DNA of 15,618 nucleotides from Lachnospiraceae bacterium UBA1766 (GCA_002314715.1 DCGY01000098.1:1-15618); one strand, 5' to 3'. Counted from the stretch's first letter, positions 5,697 to 13,521 are shown. Program-made: numbers and translations. Notes: generated from the sequence alone by a model not told the origin.

Positions 5697-7844
5697 ATGG
5701 AGAAAATGAATCGGGAAGAATTTTTGGACAAATACACAAGGCATTTAAACAGCAAACAATTAAGGGCGGTTCAGTCAGTGAATGGCCCTGTCTTGTTGTT
5801 GGCAGTACCCGGAAGCGGAAAGACGACGGTACTGGTTACGCGTTTGGGTTATATGCTTTTGTGCGAGCAAATCCCGGCGTCCAATATTCTGACGTTAACC
5901 TATACCATTGCAGCTACAGCAGATATGTCAAAGCGCTTTACCGCGATTTTTGGGGAGCAGTACAACAATACTCCGGAGTTTCGAACCATTAACGGTATTT
6001 GTGCCAAAATCATTCAACAATACGGACAGCGAATCGGGAAGGAACCCTTTGAGTTAATTACGGATGAAAAACTGACTGCACGCATCCTGACGGACATTTT
6101 GGTCCATTCTATGTCGGAATATCCCACAGAAAGCGATGTAAAAACGGCAAAGACATTGATTACTTATTGCAAGAATATGATGCTTACCCAGGATGAAATC
6201 GAGAGACTGGGGGAACAGGAAGGAATTCCCCTTCGAAAGATTTATGATACCTATAATGATTATTTAAAGAAAAATCATTTTATGGATTACGATGATCAGA
6301 TGATTTATGCGTATCGAATGCTAAGGGGATCTGCGGAATTATTGGAGTTTTACAGAGAGAAATACCAATATATTTGTGTAGACGAGGCCCAGGATACCTC
6401 CAAAATTCAACATGCCATAATCGGCTTGCTGGCGGGAAAAAACGGAAATTTGTTTATGGTGGGAGACGAAGATCAGAGCATCTATGGATTTCGTGCGGCT
6501 TATCCGGAAGCATTGCTACACTTTGAGGAGGATCATCCGGAGGCTACTGTTTTGGTAATGGATCAGAATTATCGGTCCAATGCCAAGATTGTGGCGGCTG
6601 CGGACATGTTTATTCAACACAACAAGGCGCGTCACGAAAAACATATGGTGGCAACCAGAGAAGCGGATACGGATATTCATTATATTGAACTTCGAAGCCG
6701 TAGTAATCAGTACAGTTATCTGGCAAAGGTGGCTAAGGACTGTAATCGGGAAACAGCGGTTTTGTATAGGGACAATGAGAGTGTCTTGCCGCTGATAGAC
6801 CAATTGGACAGACAGGGAATTCCCTATGGAATGAAGAACATAGATATGGGCTTCTTTACCCATCGAATTGTAACGGATGTAACCAATATTATGCGATTTG
6901 CCTTGGACCCTTATAATGGGGAATTGTTTTTGAAAATTTATTTCAAATGCCAGACCTATTTAAAGAAAAAACAGGCGGAGGAGCTTTGTGAGATCAGCAC
7001 CCAAAGGCATATTCCCATCCTGGAGGCGGCAGAATACAGTGACAATATTTCTTCCATGGTTTTGGGCAAATGCAGAGCCTTCGGAACCCATTTGCGTAGT
7101 ATGCTGAAGGAAGCGCCGGACAAAGTGATTTTTCGCATTGAAACGCCTTTGGGATACGGAGAATACCTGGAGAGAAACAACATGGATGACAATAAACTGT
7201 TTATTTTGAAGCAGTTGGCATATCAGGAGGTTTCCATGGCCAGGTTTCTGTTTCGCTTGGAGGAATTACAAGCTATTTTAAAGAATCCCAAAAAGGATGA
7301 GAAAAGTCCATTTATGCTATCCACCATACACTCCTCCAAAGGTTTGGAGTATGACCGGGTGTATTTGCTGGATGTGTGCGACGGAGTATTTCCAAACCAA
7401 GTAATTCGCTCAAATGGCAGTGCCACACCTCAGGAACGAAAGGAATTCGAAGAGGAAAGACGTTTGTTTTATGTAGGAATGACACGAGCGAAAAATGAAT
7501 TGTACTTGTTTCGACTGGGGGATAGCGGATCGCATTTCCTGAAAGAAATGAATCCGGTTTCGGAAAAGAAAAAACCAACCAAAAAGACAGGAAGGGCTAT
7601 TGTGGAGAAACCATATTCCGCATTCGCAAACCCGAAACCGGCAAATGTTTTGCCGGCAGATTTCGAGCTGGCTATTGGGGAACGGATCATTCAGAAGATG
7701 TATGGAGCCGGAACGGTCAGCGATGTGGATTACAATGCACAGGGAAAGGCCTACCGATTTGAAGTGACTTTTGATTCGGGCCTGGAGAAATTGTTTATGT
7801 TTCCAATCGCGTTTAAAACAGGAATGCGGCTGGAAGAAAGATAG
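5697..7844 (+). CDS. UvrD/PcrA-like superfamily 1 ATP-dependent 3'-5' DNA helicase
   Basis: This 715-aa protein carries all SF1A helicase motifs in order. They are Walker A AVPGSGKTT (residues 36-44), motif Ia LTYTIAATADMSKRF, Walker B DEAQD (229-233), motif III GDEDQSIYGFR (256-266), motif IV NYRSN (291-295), motif V STIHSSKGLEYDRVYL (542-557) and motif VI YVGMTRAKNELYLF (592-605). The last 60 residues (IGERIIQKMYGAGTV...VTFDSGLEKLF) resemble the Tudor-like C-terminal domain of PcrA that contacts RNA polymerase. The region between motifs IV and V looks diverged from standard PcrA, so it may be a PcrA paralogue; I give no symbol. A start at 5706 (GGAG 3 nt upstream) is an alternative. It follows the XRE gene by 18 nt. 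Unwinding DNA in repair or replication is the expected role. Confidence 0.95.
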   Translation: MEKMNREEFLDKYTRHLNSKQLRAVQSVNGPVLLLAVPGSGKTTVLVTRLGYMLLCEQIPASNILTLTYTIAATADMSKRFTAIFGEQYNNTPEFRTINGICAKIIQQYGQRIGKEPFELITDEKLTARILTDILVHSMSEYPTESDVKTAKTLITYCKNMMLTQDEIERLGEQEGIPLRKIYDTYNDYLKKNHFMDYDDQMIYAYRMLRGSAELLEFYREKYQYICVDEAQDTSKIQHAIIGLLAGKNGNLFMVGDEDQSIYGFRAAYPEALLHFEEDHPEATVLVMDQNYRSNAKIVAAADMFIQHNKARHEKHMVATREADTDIHYIELRSRSNQYSYLAKVAKDCNRETAVLYRDNESVLPLIDQLDRQGIPYGMKNIDMGFFTHRIVTDVTNIMRFALDPYNGELFLKIYFKCQTYLKKKQAEELCEISTQRHIPILEAAEYSDNISSMVLGKCRAFGTHLRSMLKEAPDKVIFRIETPLGYGEYLERNNMDDNKLFILKQLAYQEVSMARFLFRLEELQAILKNPKKDEKSPFMLSTIHSSKGLEYDRVYLLDVCDGVFPNQVIRSNGSATPQERKEFEEERRLFYVGMTRAKNELYLFRLGDSGSHFLKEMNPVSEKKKPTKKTGRAIVEKPYSAFANPKPANVLPADFELAIGERIIQKMYGAGTVSDVDYNAQGKAYRFEVTFDSGLEKLFMFPIAFKTGMRLEER

Positions 7845-7855
7845 AGGGAGTGGCG

Positions 7856-7871
7856 CGCTAGACACCTAGCG
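7856..7871 (+). repeat. Short inverted repeat after the helicase gene
   Basis: CGCTAG and CTAGCG (7856-7861 and 7866-7871) form a perfect 6-bp dyad with an ACAC loop, 12 nt after the helicase stop. No T run follows, so it is a poor terminator. It could be an operator or a weak 3' hairpin. Confidence 0.45.
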
Positions 7872-7924
7872 AATATCAAGACGAGGCTGCCATTCCTGCC
7901 AGAATCAAAATGGAAAAGTGGTAT

Positions 7925-7953
7925 TTGCCATTGGAACAATAGTAAGTTATACT
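7925..7953 (+). promoter_or_regulatory. Sigma-A-type promoter of the 7990-9780 gene cluster
   Basis: TTGCCA (7925-7930) and TATACT (7948-7953), each one base off consensus, are separated by 17 nt. A start near 7960 gives a leader of about 30 nt ending at a GAGG ribosome site (7980-7983). Confidence 0.65.
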
Positions 7954-7989
7954 GAAAGAAAAGATATCATTGGAAATGTGAGGTATACT

Positions 7990-9114
7990 ATGACATACAA
8001 CGAGACAGGATTTCGACCTTTTTATCATCATTTTTGCGTGTTCCCTTTAAATGGGGTGACAAAGCCTTTACTGGCAGGCTTCCCGGGAGAGGAACAGGCA
8101 AACAGCGTGCTGGTCTATGGATATTATGATGAGGAGCGGGGCATGATGCTGGAGGTTATTGCAGCAACGGTGCTTACGGAGAAAGGGCCGGCCACTGCAC
8201 CCACCACCACAGAGCTTCAGGCCTGCTTTTCTGTAGAAGAAGTGGCAGATGACGAATTTATGTATTTCAGTGATGAAAACAAGGATTTGTTTGAGCGTTA
8301 TGGTGAAAAGTTGAAAACTTTGGAAAAATATAACGCTGCTCCGGAAATCGAAGAAACAAGAGAGATGTATTTTCTGGATAACTGCAGAGAGAAAGAGAAA
8401 ATTGATATTGTGAAGGTATATCTTCTAAAGCAGGAGTTGGAGACGGAAGAATGCAAAGTGCAGATAATCGGAACCGGAGACCATTATTTCAAGGGTATTT
8501 TGCTGGAAGAACCAAAGCAGGATTTCGGATATCATAAAGGGGAAAAAATAGCGTTTTCTATTCAAGAGGAGAACGATGGAACCATTGCCTGTTATAGCGA
8601 TATGAATCCCCGAATGAATTATACTTCAGCCGATTTGGCAGATGGAAAGCGATTGGAAGAAGCAATCAAGGTGTTCAACGCAGAGCGTTCAGAAAAGAAT
8701 GTGATTGCGGTTTTGGAACTGCTTCGTGACAGTATGGTATGGGTTCCCTACACCGTAAAGATGAGCGCCCAGGATCAGGATCGTTTAAATACACTTATTT
8801 TTGACGAAAACGGAAATATGCGTGATACGGATACATTGAGTGATTTTGTTATGAAGGATGAAACCAGAATGAATCCGGATATTCTCAAAAATGGGGAGCA
8901 GTTCTTTTTTCCGGCTTTTTCCACCAAAGAGGCAATGGGAGAGTACGGCAATCATTTTGCCAGGGTGCAAAAGCCATTCCTTGAGGTCATTTCCATGGCA
9001 AAGGAAAACGAAAAGAAACCGGTTGGTATTGTAATCAATGCCTTTACGGAGCCCTTTATTTTTGATATGCACATTTGGCATATTGTAGAGAAAATGCCCT
9101 CCAAGATTCAATAA
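7990..9114 (+). CDS. Uncharacterised 374-aa protein with SseB-like C-terminal domain
   Basis: The function is unknown. The C-terminal part (residues about 240-360), with VWVPYTV, then FFFPAFSTKEAMGEYG, VQKPFLEVISMAKENEKKPVGIVINAF and a final PFIF, looks like an SseB N-terminal-type domain. The middle (about 158-190: IIGTGDHYFKGILLEEPKQDFGYHKGEKIAFSI) recalls small domains of the DUF2314/DUF2185 type, but this is tentative. The N-terminal 100 residues have no match I can name. No signal peptide or membrane segment is visible, so it is probably cytosolic. ATG 7990 is chosen because GAGG sits 6 nt upstream; the reading frame is open further back to a GTG at 7918, but that overlaps the promoter. 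Three short genes follow with tiny gaps, suggesting one transcript. Confidence 0.85.
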   Translation: MTYNETGFRPFYHHFCVFPLNGVTKPLLAGFPGEEQANSVLVYGYYDEERGMMLEVIAATVLTEKGPATAPTTTELQACFSVEEVADDEFMYFSDENKDLFERYGEKLKTLEKYNAAPEIEETREMYFLDNCREKEKIDIVKVYLLKQELETEECKVQIIGTGDHYFKGILLEEPKQDFGYHKGEKIAFSIQEENDGTIACYSDMNPRMNYTSADLADGKRLEEAIKVFNAERSEKNVIAVLELLRDSMVWVPYTVKMSAQDQDRLNTLIFDENGNMRDTDTLSDFVMKDETRMNPDILKNGEQFFFPAFSTKEAMGEYGNHFARVQKPFLEVISMAKENEKKPVGIVINAFTEPFIFDMHIWHIVEKMPSKIQ

Positions 9115-9126
9115 CAGAGGTACAGG

Positions 9127-9432
9127 ATGAAACCGAAATCACCAATGAGTCAGGAATTGTACGAAATCCTTTTGGACAGAGGATATGAGGAGCCGTTCTG
9201 TGACTTGATTACCAAAAACTTAAATACGGATTTTACAGCCAATCGTATGATTGGCTATTTGTCTTATTATGCGGCATTGCCGGAGGCGGAAATTGTGGAC
9301 GAAATGCTATCCATTTTAAGCGACCGCAATCGCATAATGCAAAAGAAGGATATGGAGGCCACCAATGCAAAACTGAATCAGCTGATGTGGGAAGGTTTTG
9401 GGTTGGAGGAAGCGCCTTACGACGAGGAATAA
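9127..9432 (+). CDS. Uncharacterised 101-aa protein
   Basis: I recognise no family. The protein is predicted mostly helical (MSQELYEILLDRGYEEPFCDLITKNLNTDFTANRMIGYLSYYAALPEAEIVDEMLSIL), with a charged tail rich in Glu. There is no membrane segment or signal peptide. The ATG lies 12 nt after the preceding stop with AGAGG (9116-9120) at good spacing. Its stop is one nucleotide from the next ATG, so translation is likely coupled in an operon with its neighbours. The gene contains a perfect 8-bp hairpin (9237-9256). Confidence 0.82.
   Translation: MKPKSPMSQELYEILLDRGYEEPFCDLITKNLNTDFTANRMIGYLSYYAALPEAEIVDEMLSILSDRNRIMQKKDMEATNAKLNQLMWEGFGLEEAPYDEE
9237..9256 (+). repeat. Perfect intragenic stem-loop
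   Basis: AGCCAATC and GATTGGCT (9237-9244 and 9249-9256) pair perfectly around a GTAT loop inside the 101-aa gene. The following ATTTGTCTT is only moderately T-rich. It could cause pausing or serve as an RNA-processing site, or be chance from the TANRMIGYL codons. Confidence 0.5.
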
Positions 9433-9433
9433 T

Positions 9434-9664
9434 ATGTGGCAAACAGTTGATACAACCTATCGGGATATACAGAAAAAATCACTGGAGCAGTGGCTTTCCG
9501 AGATGGAAAAGCATGAGGATGTGGCAGTTCGCGGCGGCGTGAAGCTGACTCGGGAATACCTTGCCCATTTGGAGCAGGAGATTGCAAACCTTAAAGAATC
9601 CAATCGCCTGAAGGAAGACTATCTCAAAAAAATAAAGACATATAAAGAGGCGGGAAACAGATGA
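9434..9664 (+). CDS. Uncharacterised 76-aa protein with predicted coiled coil
   Basis: This small highly charged helical protein has no recognised family. Residues about 36-72 (GVKLTREYLAHLEQEIANLKESNRLKEDYLKKIKTYKE) show heptad-like Leu spacing consistent with a coiled coil, so it may dimerise or bind a partner. The ATG is one nucleotide past the preceding stop, with GAGG (9424-9427) 6 nt upstream inside the previous gene. This indicates translational coupling. A longer reading from 9398 would run 35 nt into the upstream gene and lacks a ribosome site. Its TGA overlaps the ATG of the next short frame in an ATGA junction. Confidence 0.78.
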   Translation: MWQTVDTTYRDIQKKSLEQWLSEMEKHEDVAVRGGVKLTREYLAHLEQEIANLKESNRLKEDYLKKIKTYKEAGNR

Positions 9665-9780
9665 AAAAAAACAATTTGACCGTTTGGGATATGTTTACCG
9701 AGATTTGGCCTCATCGGAAACAGAATATGTTTTTGAACGGGTGGATAAGTCTTAAGTGTGTTGCTTTTCGTAATCCTTGA
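9661..9780 (+). pseudogene. Possible 39-aa micro-ORF or truncated gene
   Basis: An ATG in an ATGA overlap with the preceding stop opens a 39-codon frame (MKKNNLTVWDMFTEIWPHRK, about 30 natural-looking residues, then ISLKCVAFRNP). GAGGCGGG lies a few nucleotides upstream, giving a good ribosome site. The last ten or so codons run antisense into the end of the flippase gene (9752 onward), which suggests the original gene was cut short at this convergent junction. It may instead be a genuine small protein. I cannot decide between the two from the sequence. Confidence 0.4.
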
Positions 9781-11089
9781 CGAACCAAAGAAGCAGAAGA
9801 CTTAGGACAATCTGGCTGACCAAAAGGCCCCAAAGATAACCACTGATGCCGATTTTGGGCACCAGAAAGAAAACAAAGAGCAGGCGCAAAAACAGGCAAA
9901 ATGTGTTGGCAAAGAAGATTTTTCCCACCATGCCAAGCCCCTGCAAAATGCTGGATAGGGTAATATCCAGATAGAGGAAAGGGCATATGAATCCCAGTGT
10001 TCGGATGAAGTACCCTGCTAATTGGCTGTGAAATACATAGGTGCCTGCAATGGGACCGATACAGAAGAATAAGGCTAAGCATACAAAGCCCATGCACAGA
10101 CAGTATTTGACCGTTCTGTGTGTGGCTTTTTTGATTTGCTGCTGGTTGCCGCTTGCCTGCTGCTCGGATATCATAGGGAGGAGCAATACCGACAGGGAAC
10201 CAATCAGCGCATTCGGGAAAAAGAGAAAAGGCATAGCCATACCGTTTAAAACACCGTAAATGCGAAGGGCTTCCGAGGAAGAATGACCATATATACGAAG
10301 CCGGTCCGGGATAGAGACGGCTTCTATGCTTTGGAGAATATTCAAAACCAGGCGATTGGCAGTAAGTGGCATGGCCATAGCCAACAGGCTTTTTAGGGTA
10401 GAATTGATTTGTCGATGTTCCTTGTTTTTCGGCTCGTTTGGAAGTATCCGGCGGTATACAATCGCCACCAGGAGAAATGAGGCAACTTCGCTGACGGTAA
10501 TGCCGGCTACTGCGATGGTCAGAGGAACGGTTCCGTTTTGCTTCGCCATACTTGCCAGGAGGAAAACACAGGACACTCGTACCAATTGCTCGAAGATTTG
10601 AATCAGGGCGGGGACGGTAGCATTCTTCTTTCCGTAAAAATAACCGTTGATGCAGGAATGGGCACTGCAAAAAGGAATGGATAGGGCAAATATTTTTAAA
10701 AGCTCTGCAGTTCTTTTTTCGTGAAGAAAACACTCGGACAAAAAAGGTGCAAAATGATACAGAAGAACACAGCATAGGAGAGATAAGGGAAGGGTGAAAA
10801 GGAATCCGGCCAGAATCGGGTCGGTAACGTGTTGCCCCTTCTTGACGCTTCGTTCTGCCACCAGCTTGGAAATGGCGGTTTGATAGGCGGCAGAGCATAG
10901 GGAGAAGGAGAGAGCGGTTATGGGGGAAATCAACTGATAGACTCCCATTTGTTCCTCTCCGAATGTGCGGGATAAATAAATCCGGTAGAAGAATCCGATG
11001 AGACGACTGAGCATTCCGGTTAAGGTCAAAAGAAGTGTACCGGTAATCAGGGGATGTGCCTTGCTTTGGGCTTTGATTTCATGAAACAT
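9752..11089 (-). CDS. SpoVB/MurJ-like MOP-superfamily lipid-linked sugar flippase
   Basis: This 445-aa, very hydrophobic protein is predicted to have about 12-14 membrane segments. It belongs to the multidrug/oligosaccharidyl-lipid/polysaccharide exporter superfamily, whose SpoVB/MurJ members move lipid-linked precursors across the membrane. The N-terminus TGTLLLTLTGMLSRLIGFFYRIYLSRTFG, with GVYQLISPI after it, is typical of the SpoVB branch. In an endospore former it may act in spore cortex or cell-wall synthesis (inference). The start at 11089 is chosen because family similarity begins there. Its ribosome site is weak; a longer frame to 11212 overlaps the divergent desulfurase promoter and adds unlike residues. 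It is shorter than B. subtilis SpoVB (518 aa). It converges on the unknown cluster with no clear terminator between. Confidence 0.88.
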   Translation of the reverse strand: MFHEIKAQSKAHPLITGTLLLTLTGMLSRLIGFFYRIYLSRTFGEEQMGVYQLISPITALSFSLCSAAYQTAISKLVAERSVKKGQHVTDPILAGFLFTLPLSLLCCVLLYHFAPFLSECFLHEKRTAELLKIFALSIPFCSAHSCINGYFYGKKNATVPALIQIFEQLVRVSCVFLLASMAKQNGTVPLTIAVAGITVSEVASFLLVAIVYRRILPNEPKNKEHRQINSTLKSLLAMAMPLTANRLVLNILQSIEAVSIPDRLRIYGHSSSEALRIYGVLNGMAMPFLFFPNALIGSLSVLLLPMISEQQASGNQQQIKKATHRTVKYCLCMGFVCLALFFCIGPIAGTYVFHSQLAGYFIRTLGFICPFLYLDITLSSILQGLGMVGKIFFANTFCLFLRLLFVFFLVPKIGISGYLWGLLVSQIVLSLLLLWFVKDYEKQHT

Positions 11090-11137
11090 AGGGTACCATC
11101 GAAACGGAGTTGATAATAGTATATTCCGGTGGATTCG

Positions 11138-11167
11138 TTGACAGAACAGGCGTGGAAATGCTATATT
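11138..11167 (+). promoter_or_regulatory. Sigma-A-type promoter of the desulfurase-mnmA unit
   Basis: TTGACA (11138-11143) and TATATT (11162-11167, one base off consensus) are separated by 18 nt. The start near 11174 gives a leader of about 42 nt. It lies in the 126-bp divergent gap with the flippase gene. Confidence 0.65.
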
Positions 11168-11215
11168 GAGTTTGAAAATGGATGGCAAAACCAAAGAGGG
11201 AAACGAGGGCATTTC

Positions 11216-12364
11216 ATGATTTATCTGGACAATGCGGCAACTACAAAACTGGATACGGAATGTCTGCAGGCAATGTTACCTTACTTTCAGGAAAACTACG
11301 GAAATCCCGGAGGCTTATACAGCCTTGGAGCAAAGTCCAAGAAGGCAATTCAGACTGCACGAAGACAAATCGCGCAGGCTTTGGACTGTGAAATGGATGA
11401 GATTTATTTTACCTCCGGAGGAACCGAATCGGATAATTGGGCAATTCGTATGGGTGCCCTGGCGAGTCAGGAGAAAGGGAAGCATCTGATTACGTCCGCA
11501 ATGGAACATCATGGGGCGTTACATTGCTTTCGGGAATTGGAAAAACAGGGCTTTCGGGTAACCTATTTACAGCCGGATGAAGAGGGAATTCTCTCTGCAA
11601 AAAAAGTGCAGGAAGCCATTCGGCCGGATACGGTTTTGATTAGTATCATGTATGCCAACAATGAAATCGGGACCATTCAGCCCATCGAAGAAATCGGGAG
11701 GTTGGCAAAAGAAAAGGGGATTTTGTTCCATACGGATGCAGTACAGGCATTCGGACATTTGCCGATTTCCGCCAAGAGGGAAGCCTTCGATTTCTTAAGT
11801 GCCAGTGCACATAAGTTCTACGGACCCAAAGGAATTGGCTTTTTGTATATTCGAAAGAGTATTGCAATTCCCAATCTTTTATTGGGAGGCAACCAGGAAA
11901 GCGGACACAGACCGGGTACCGAAAATGTACCGGCAATTGTGGGAATGGGAGTGGCGGCACGGGTTTCCATGGAAAAGATGGAAGAGCGGGGACAAAAAGA
12001 AAGCCTGCTTCGTGATTATTTGATTCAACAAATGGAGAACAACATTCCGGGTTGTACCCTTACCGGTGCAAGAACCAACCGTTTGCCCAATCATGCAAGT
12101 TTTGTGATCCCCGGAATAGAGGGGGAATCCTTGCTGGTTATGTTGGATATGAAAGGAATTTGCGCATCCAGTGGATCGGCCTGTACGGTAGGCTCCAAGG
12201 AACCTTCCCATGTATTGATGGCAATCAACAGGACACCGGAGGAAGCAAAAGGGTCCCTCCGATTGACCTTGTCTTACGAGATAACGGAGGATGAAATCCG
12301 TGAAACGGTTTTGATAATCGCTCAAATCGTTGGACAATTACGAAAAATGAGTGGATATAAATAG
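11216..12364 (+). CDS. Cysteine desulfurase (NifS/IscS type, YrvO-like)
   Basis: This 382-aa PLP enzyme takes sulfur from L-cysteine, leaving alanine and a protein persulfide. The N-terminal YLDNAATTK, SGGTESDNWAI and MEHHG (PLP-stacking His) blocks are present. The PLP-binding lysine is Lys200 in SAHKFYGPKG, and the persulfide cysteine is Cys323 in ASSGSACTVG. The RPGTENVPAIVG block is also intact. The short catalytic loop with SGSAC marks the NifS/IscS class. ATG 11216 is chosen because GAGGG (11205-11209) is 6 nt upstream and homology starts at Met-Ile-Tyr-Leu-Asp. mnmA follows 29 nt downstream, as with yrvO-mnmA of B. subtilis, where the desulfurase supplies sulfur for tRNA thiolation. 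A wider role in Fe-S assembly is possible, but no scaffold gene is nearby. Confidence 0.95.
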   Translation: MIYLDNAATTKLDTECLQAMLPYFQENYGNPGGLYSLGAKSKKAIQTARRQIAQALDCEMDEIYFTSGGTESDNWAIRMGALASQEKGKHLITSAMEHHGALHCFRELEKQGFRVTYLQPDEEGILSAKKVQEAIRPDTVLISIMYANNEIGTIQPIEEIGRLAKEKGILFHTDAVQAFGHLPISAKREAFDFLSASAHKFYGPKGIGFLYIRKSIAIPNLLLGGNQESGHRPGTENVPAIVGMGVAARVSMEKMEERGQKESLLRDYLIQQMENNIPGCTLTGARTNRLPNHASFVIPGIEGESLLVMLDMKGICASSGSACTVGSKEPSHVLMAINRTPEEAKGSLRLTLSYEITEDEIRETVLIIAQIVGQLRKMSGYK

Positions 12365-12393
12365 ACTACTATGCATGAACTGAGAGGATAGCA

Positions 12394-13476
12394 ATGAAGA
12401 AAAAAGTGGTTGTGGGTATGTCGGGAGGCGTGGACTCTTCGGTAGCCGCACTTTTGTTAAAAGAACAGGGATATGATGTAATCGGCGTAACCATGCAAAT
12501 CTGGCAGCAGGAGGACGCCTGCAGTTTGGAAAAGAAAGGCGGATGCTGCGGTGTGTCTGCGGTGGAGGATGCCAGAAGAGTGGCGGAGGTAATCGGGATT
12601 CCTTATTATGTGATGAATTTTCGCCGGGAATTTCAGAAAAATGTAATTGATTATTTTGTGGCGGAATATTTGCGGGGACGTACACCAAATCCGTGTATTG
12701 CCTGCAATCGGTATGTGAAGTGGGAAGCTCTTTTGAATCGCAGTCTGGAAATCGGAGTAGATTATATTGCAACGGGGCATTATGCAAGAATCGAGCAGCT
12801 GCAGAATGGCCGGTATGCAATTCGAAATTCCGTAACAGCGGCAAAGGACCAGACCTATGCTCTTTACAATTTAACCCAGGAACAGTTATCCAGAACCTTA
12901 ATGCCGGTAGGGGATTTTGAAAAAGATCATATTCGTAAGATAGCGGCGGATGCGAATTTGCCGGTAGCCCATAAGCCGGACAGTCAGGATATCTGTTTCG
13001 TACCGGATGGTGATTATGGAGCTTTTTTGGATCGGGAACGGGGTGGCGATGTACCGGGACCGGGAAATTTTGTGACCAGGGACGGGGTTGTTTTAGGCAG
13101 ACATAAGGGAATCACCCACTATACCATCGGACAGAGGCGTGGTTTGGACTTGCCTATGGGTAAGAGGGTCTTTGTGACCGAGATTCGTCCGGAAACCAAT
13201 GAAGTGGTTATCGGAGAAAATGAGGATACCTTTACGACACAGGTGATTTGCGACCATGTAAACTATATGGCGATTTCGGATTTGGATGCGCCCAGAAGAG
13301 TGATGGCCAAGATTCGTTATAATCATGGGGGCGAATATTGCATGATAGAAAAGATGCCGGACGGAAGAGTACTTTGTACTTTTGAAAAAACAGTTCGTGC
13401 ATCCACTCCGGGACAGGCGGTTGTCTTTTATGATGGAGAATATGTGCTTGGCGGTGGCACCATTTGTAAGGAATAG
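12394..13476 (+). CDS. mnmA: tRNA-specific 2-thiouridylase MnmA
   Basis: This 360-aa enzyme makes 2-thiouridine at wobble position 34 of tRNA for Lys, Glu and Gln, using ATP and persulfide sulfur. The PP-loop SGGVDSS (residues 10-16) activates the uridine. Cys101 in NPCIACN and Cys201 in SQDICFVPDGDYG are the catalytic pair. The HYTIGQRRGL block and C-terminal beta-barrel (RASTPGQAVVFYDGEYVLGGGTI) are complete. Length matches the family. An AGAGGATAG ribosome site precedes the start. It lies directly behind a cysteine desulfurase gene, with no terminator between, so sulfur donor and acceptor enzyme are likely co-expressed. A bidirectional terminator follows. Identification is very secure. Confidence 0.98.
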   Translation: MKKKVVVGMSGGVDSSVAALLLKEQGYDVIGVTMQIWQQEDACSLEKKGGCCGVSAVEDARRVAEVIGIPYYVMNFRREFQKNVIDYFVAEYLRGRTPNPCIACNRYVKWEALLNRSLEIGVDYIATGHYARIEQLQNGRYAIRNSVTAAKDQTYALYNLTQEQLSRTLMPVGDFEKDHIRKIAADANLPVAHKPDSQDICFVPDGDYGAFLDRERGGDVPGPGNFVTRDGVVLGRHKGITHYTIGQRRGLDLPMGKRVFVTEIRPETNEVVIGENEDTFTTQVICDHVNYMAISDLDAPRRVMAKIRYNHGGEYCMIEKMPDGRVLCTFEKTVRASTPGQAVVFYDGEYVLGGGTICKE

Positions 13477-13521
13477 GAGAGCCATTGGCGTTTTTTATTT
13501 TGAATATGCTTACAAAAAGAT

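Noticed and set aside
5183..5755. 190-codon minus-strand frame opposite the XRE gene
   Set aside because: Shadow of the XRE gene; Ser/Val/Phe-rich composition mirrors the Lys/Thr linker, with no family match.
5241..9780. Anti-phage defence island (helicase plus regulator plus unknown genes)
   Set aside because: No nuclease, protease, toxin or mobile-element gene is visible, the flanks are core genes, and composition looks like the surroundings.
9711..10898. 395-codon minus-strand frame overlapping the flippase gene
   Set aside because: Out-of-frame shadow with His/Pro/Ser-rich composition and no domain; the overlapping frame is a clear membrane flippase.
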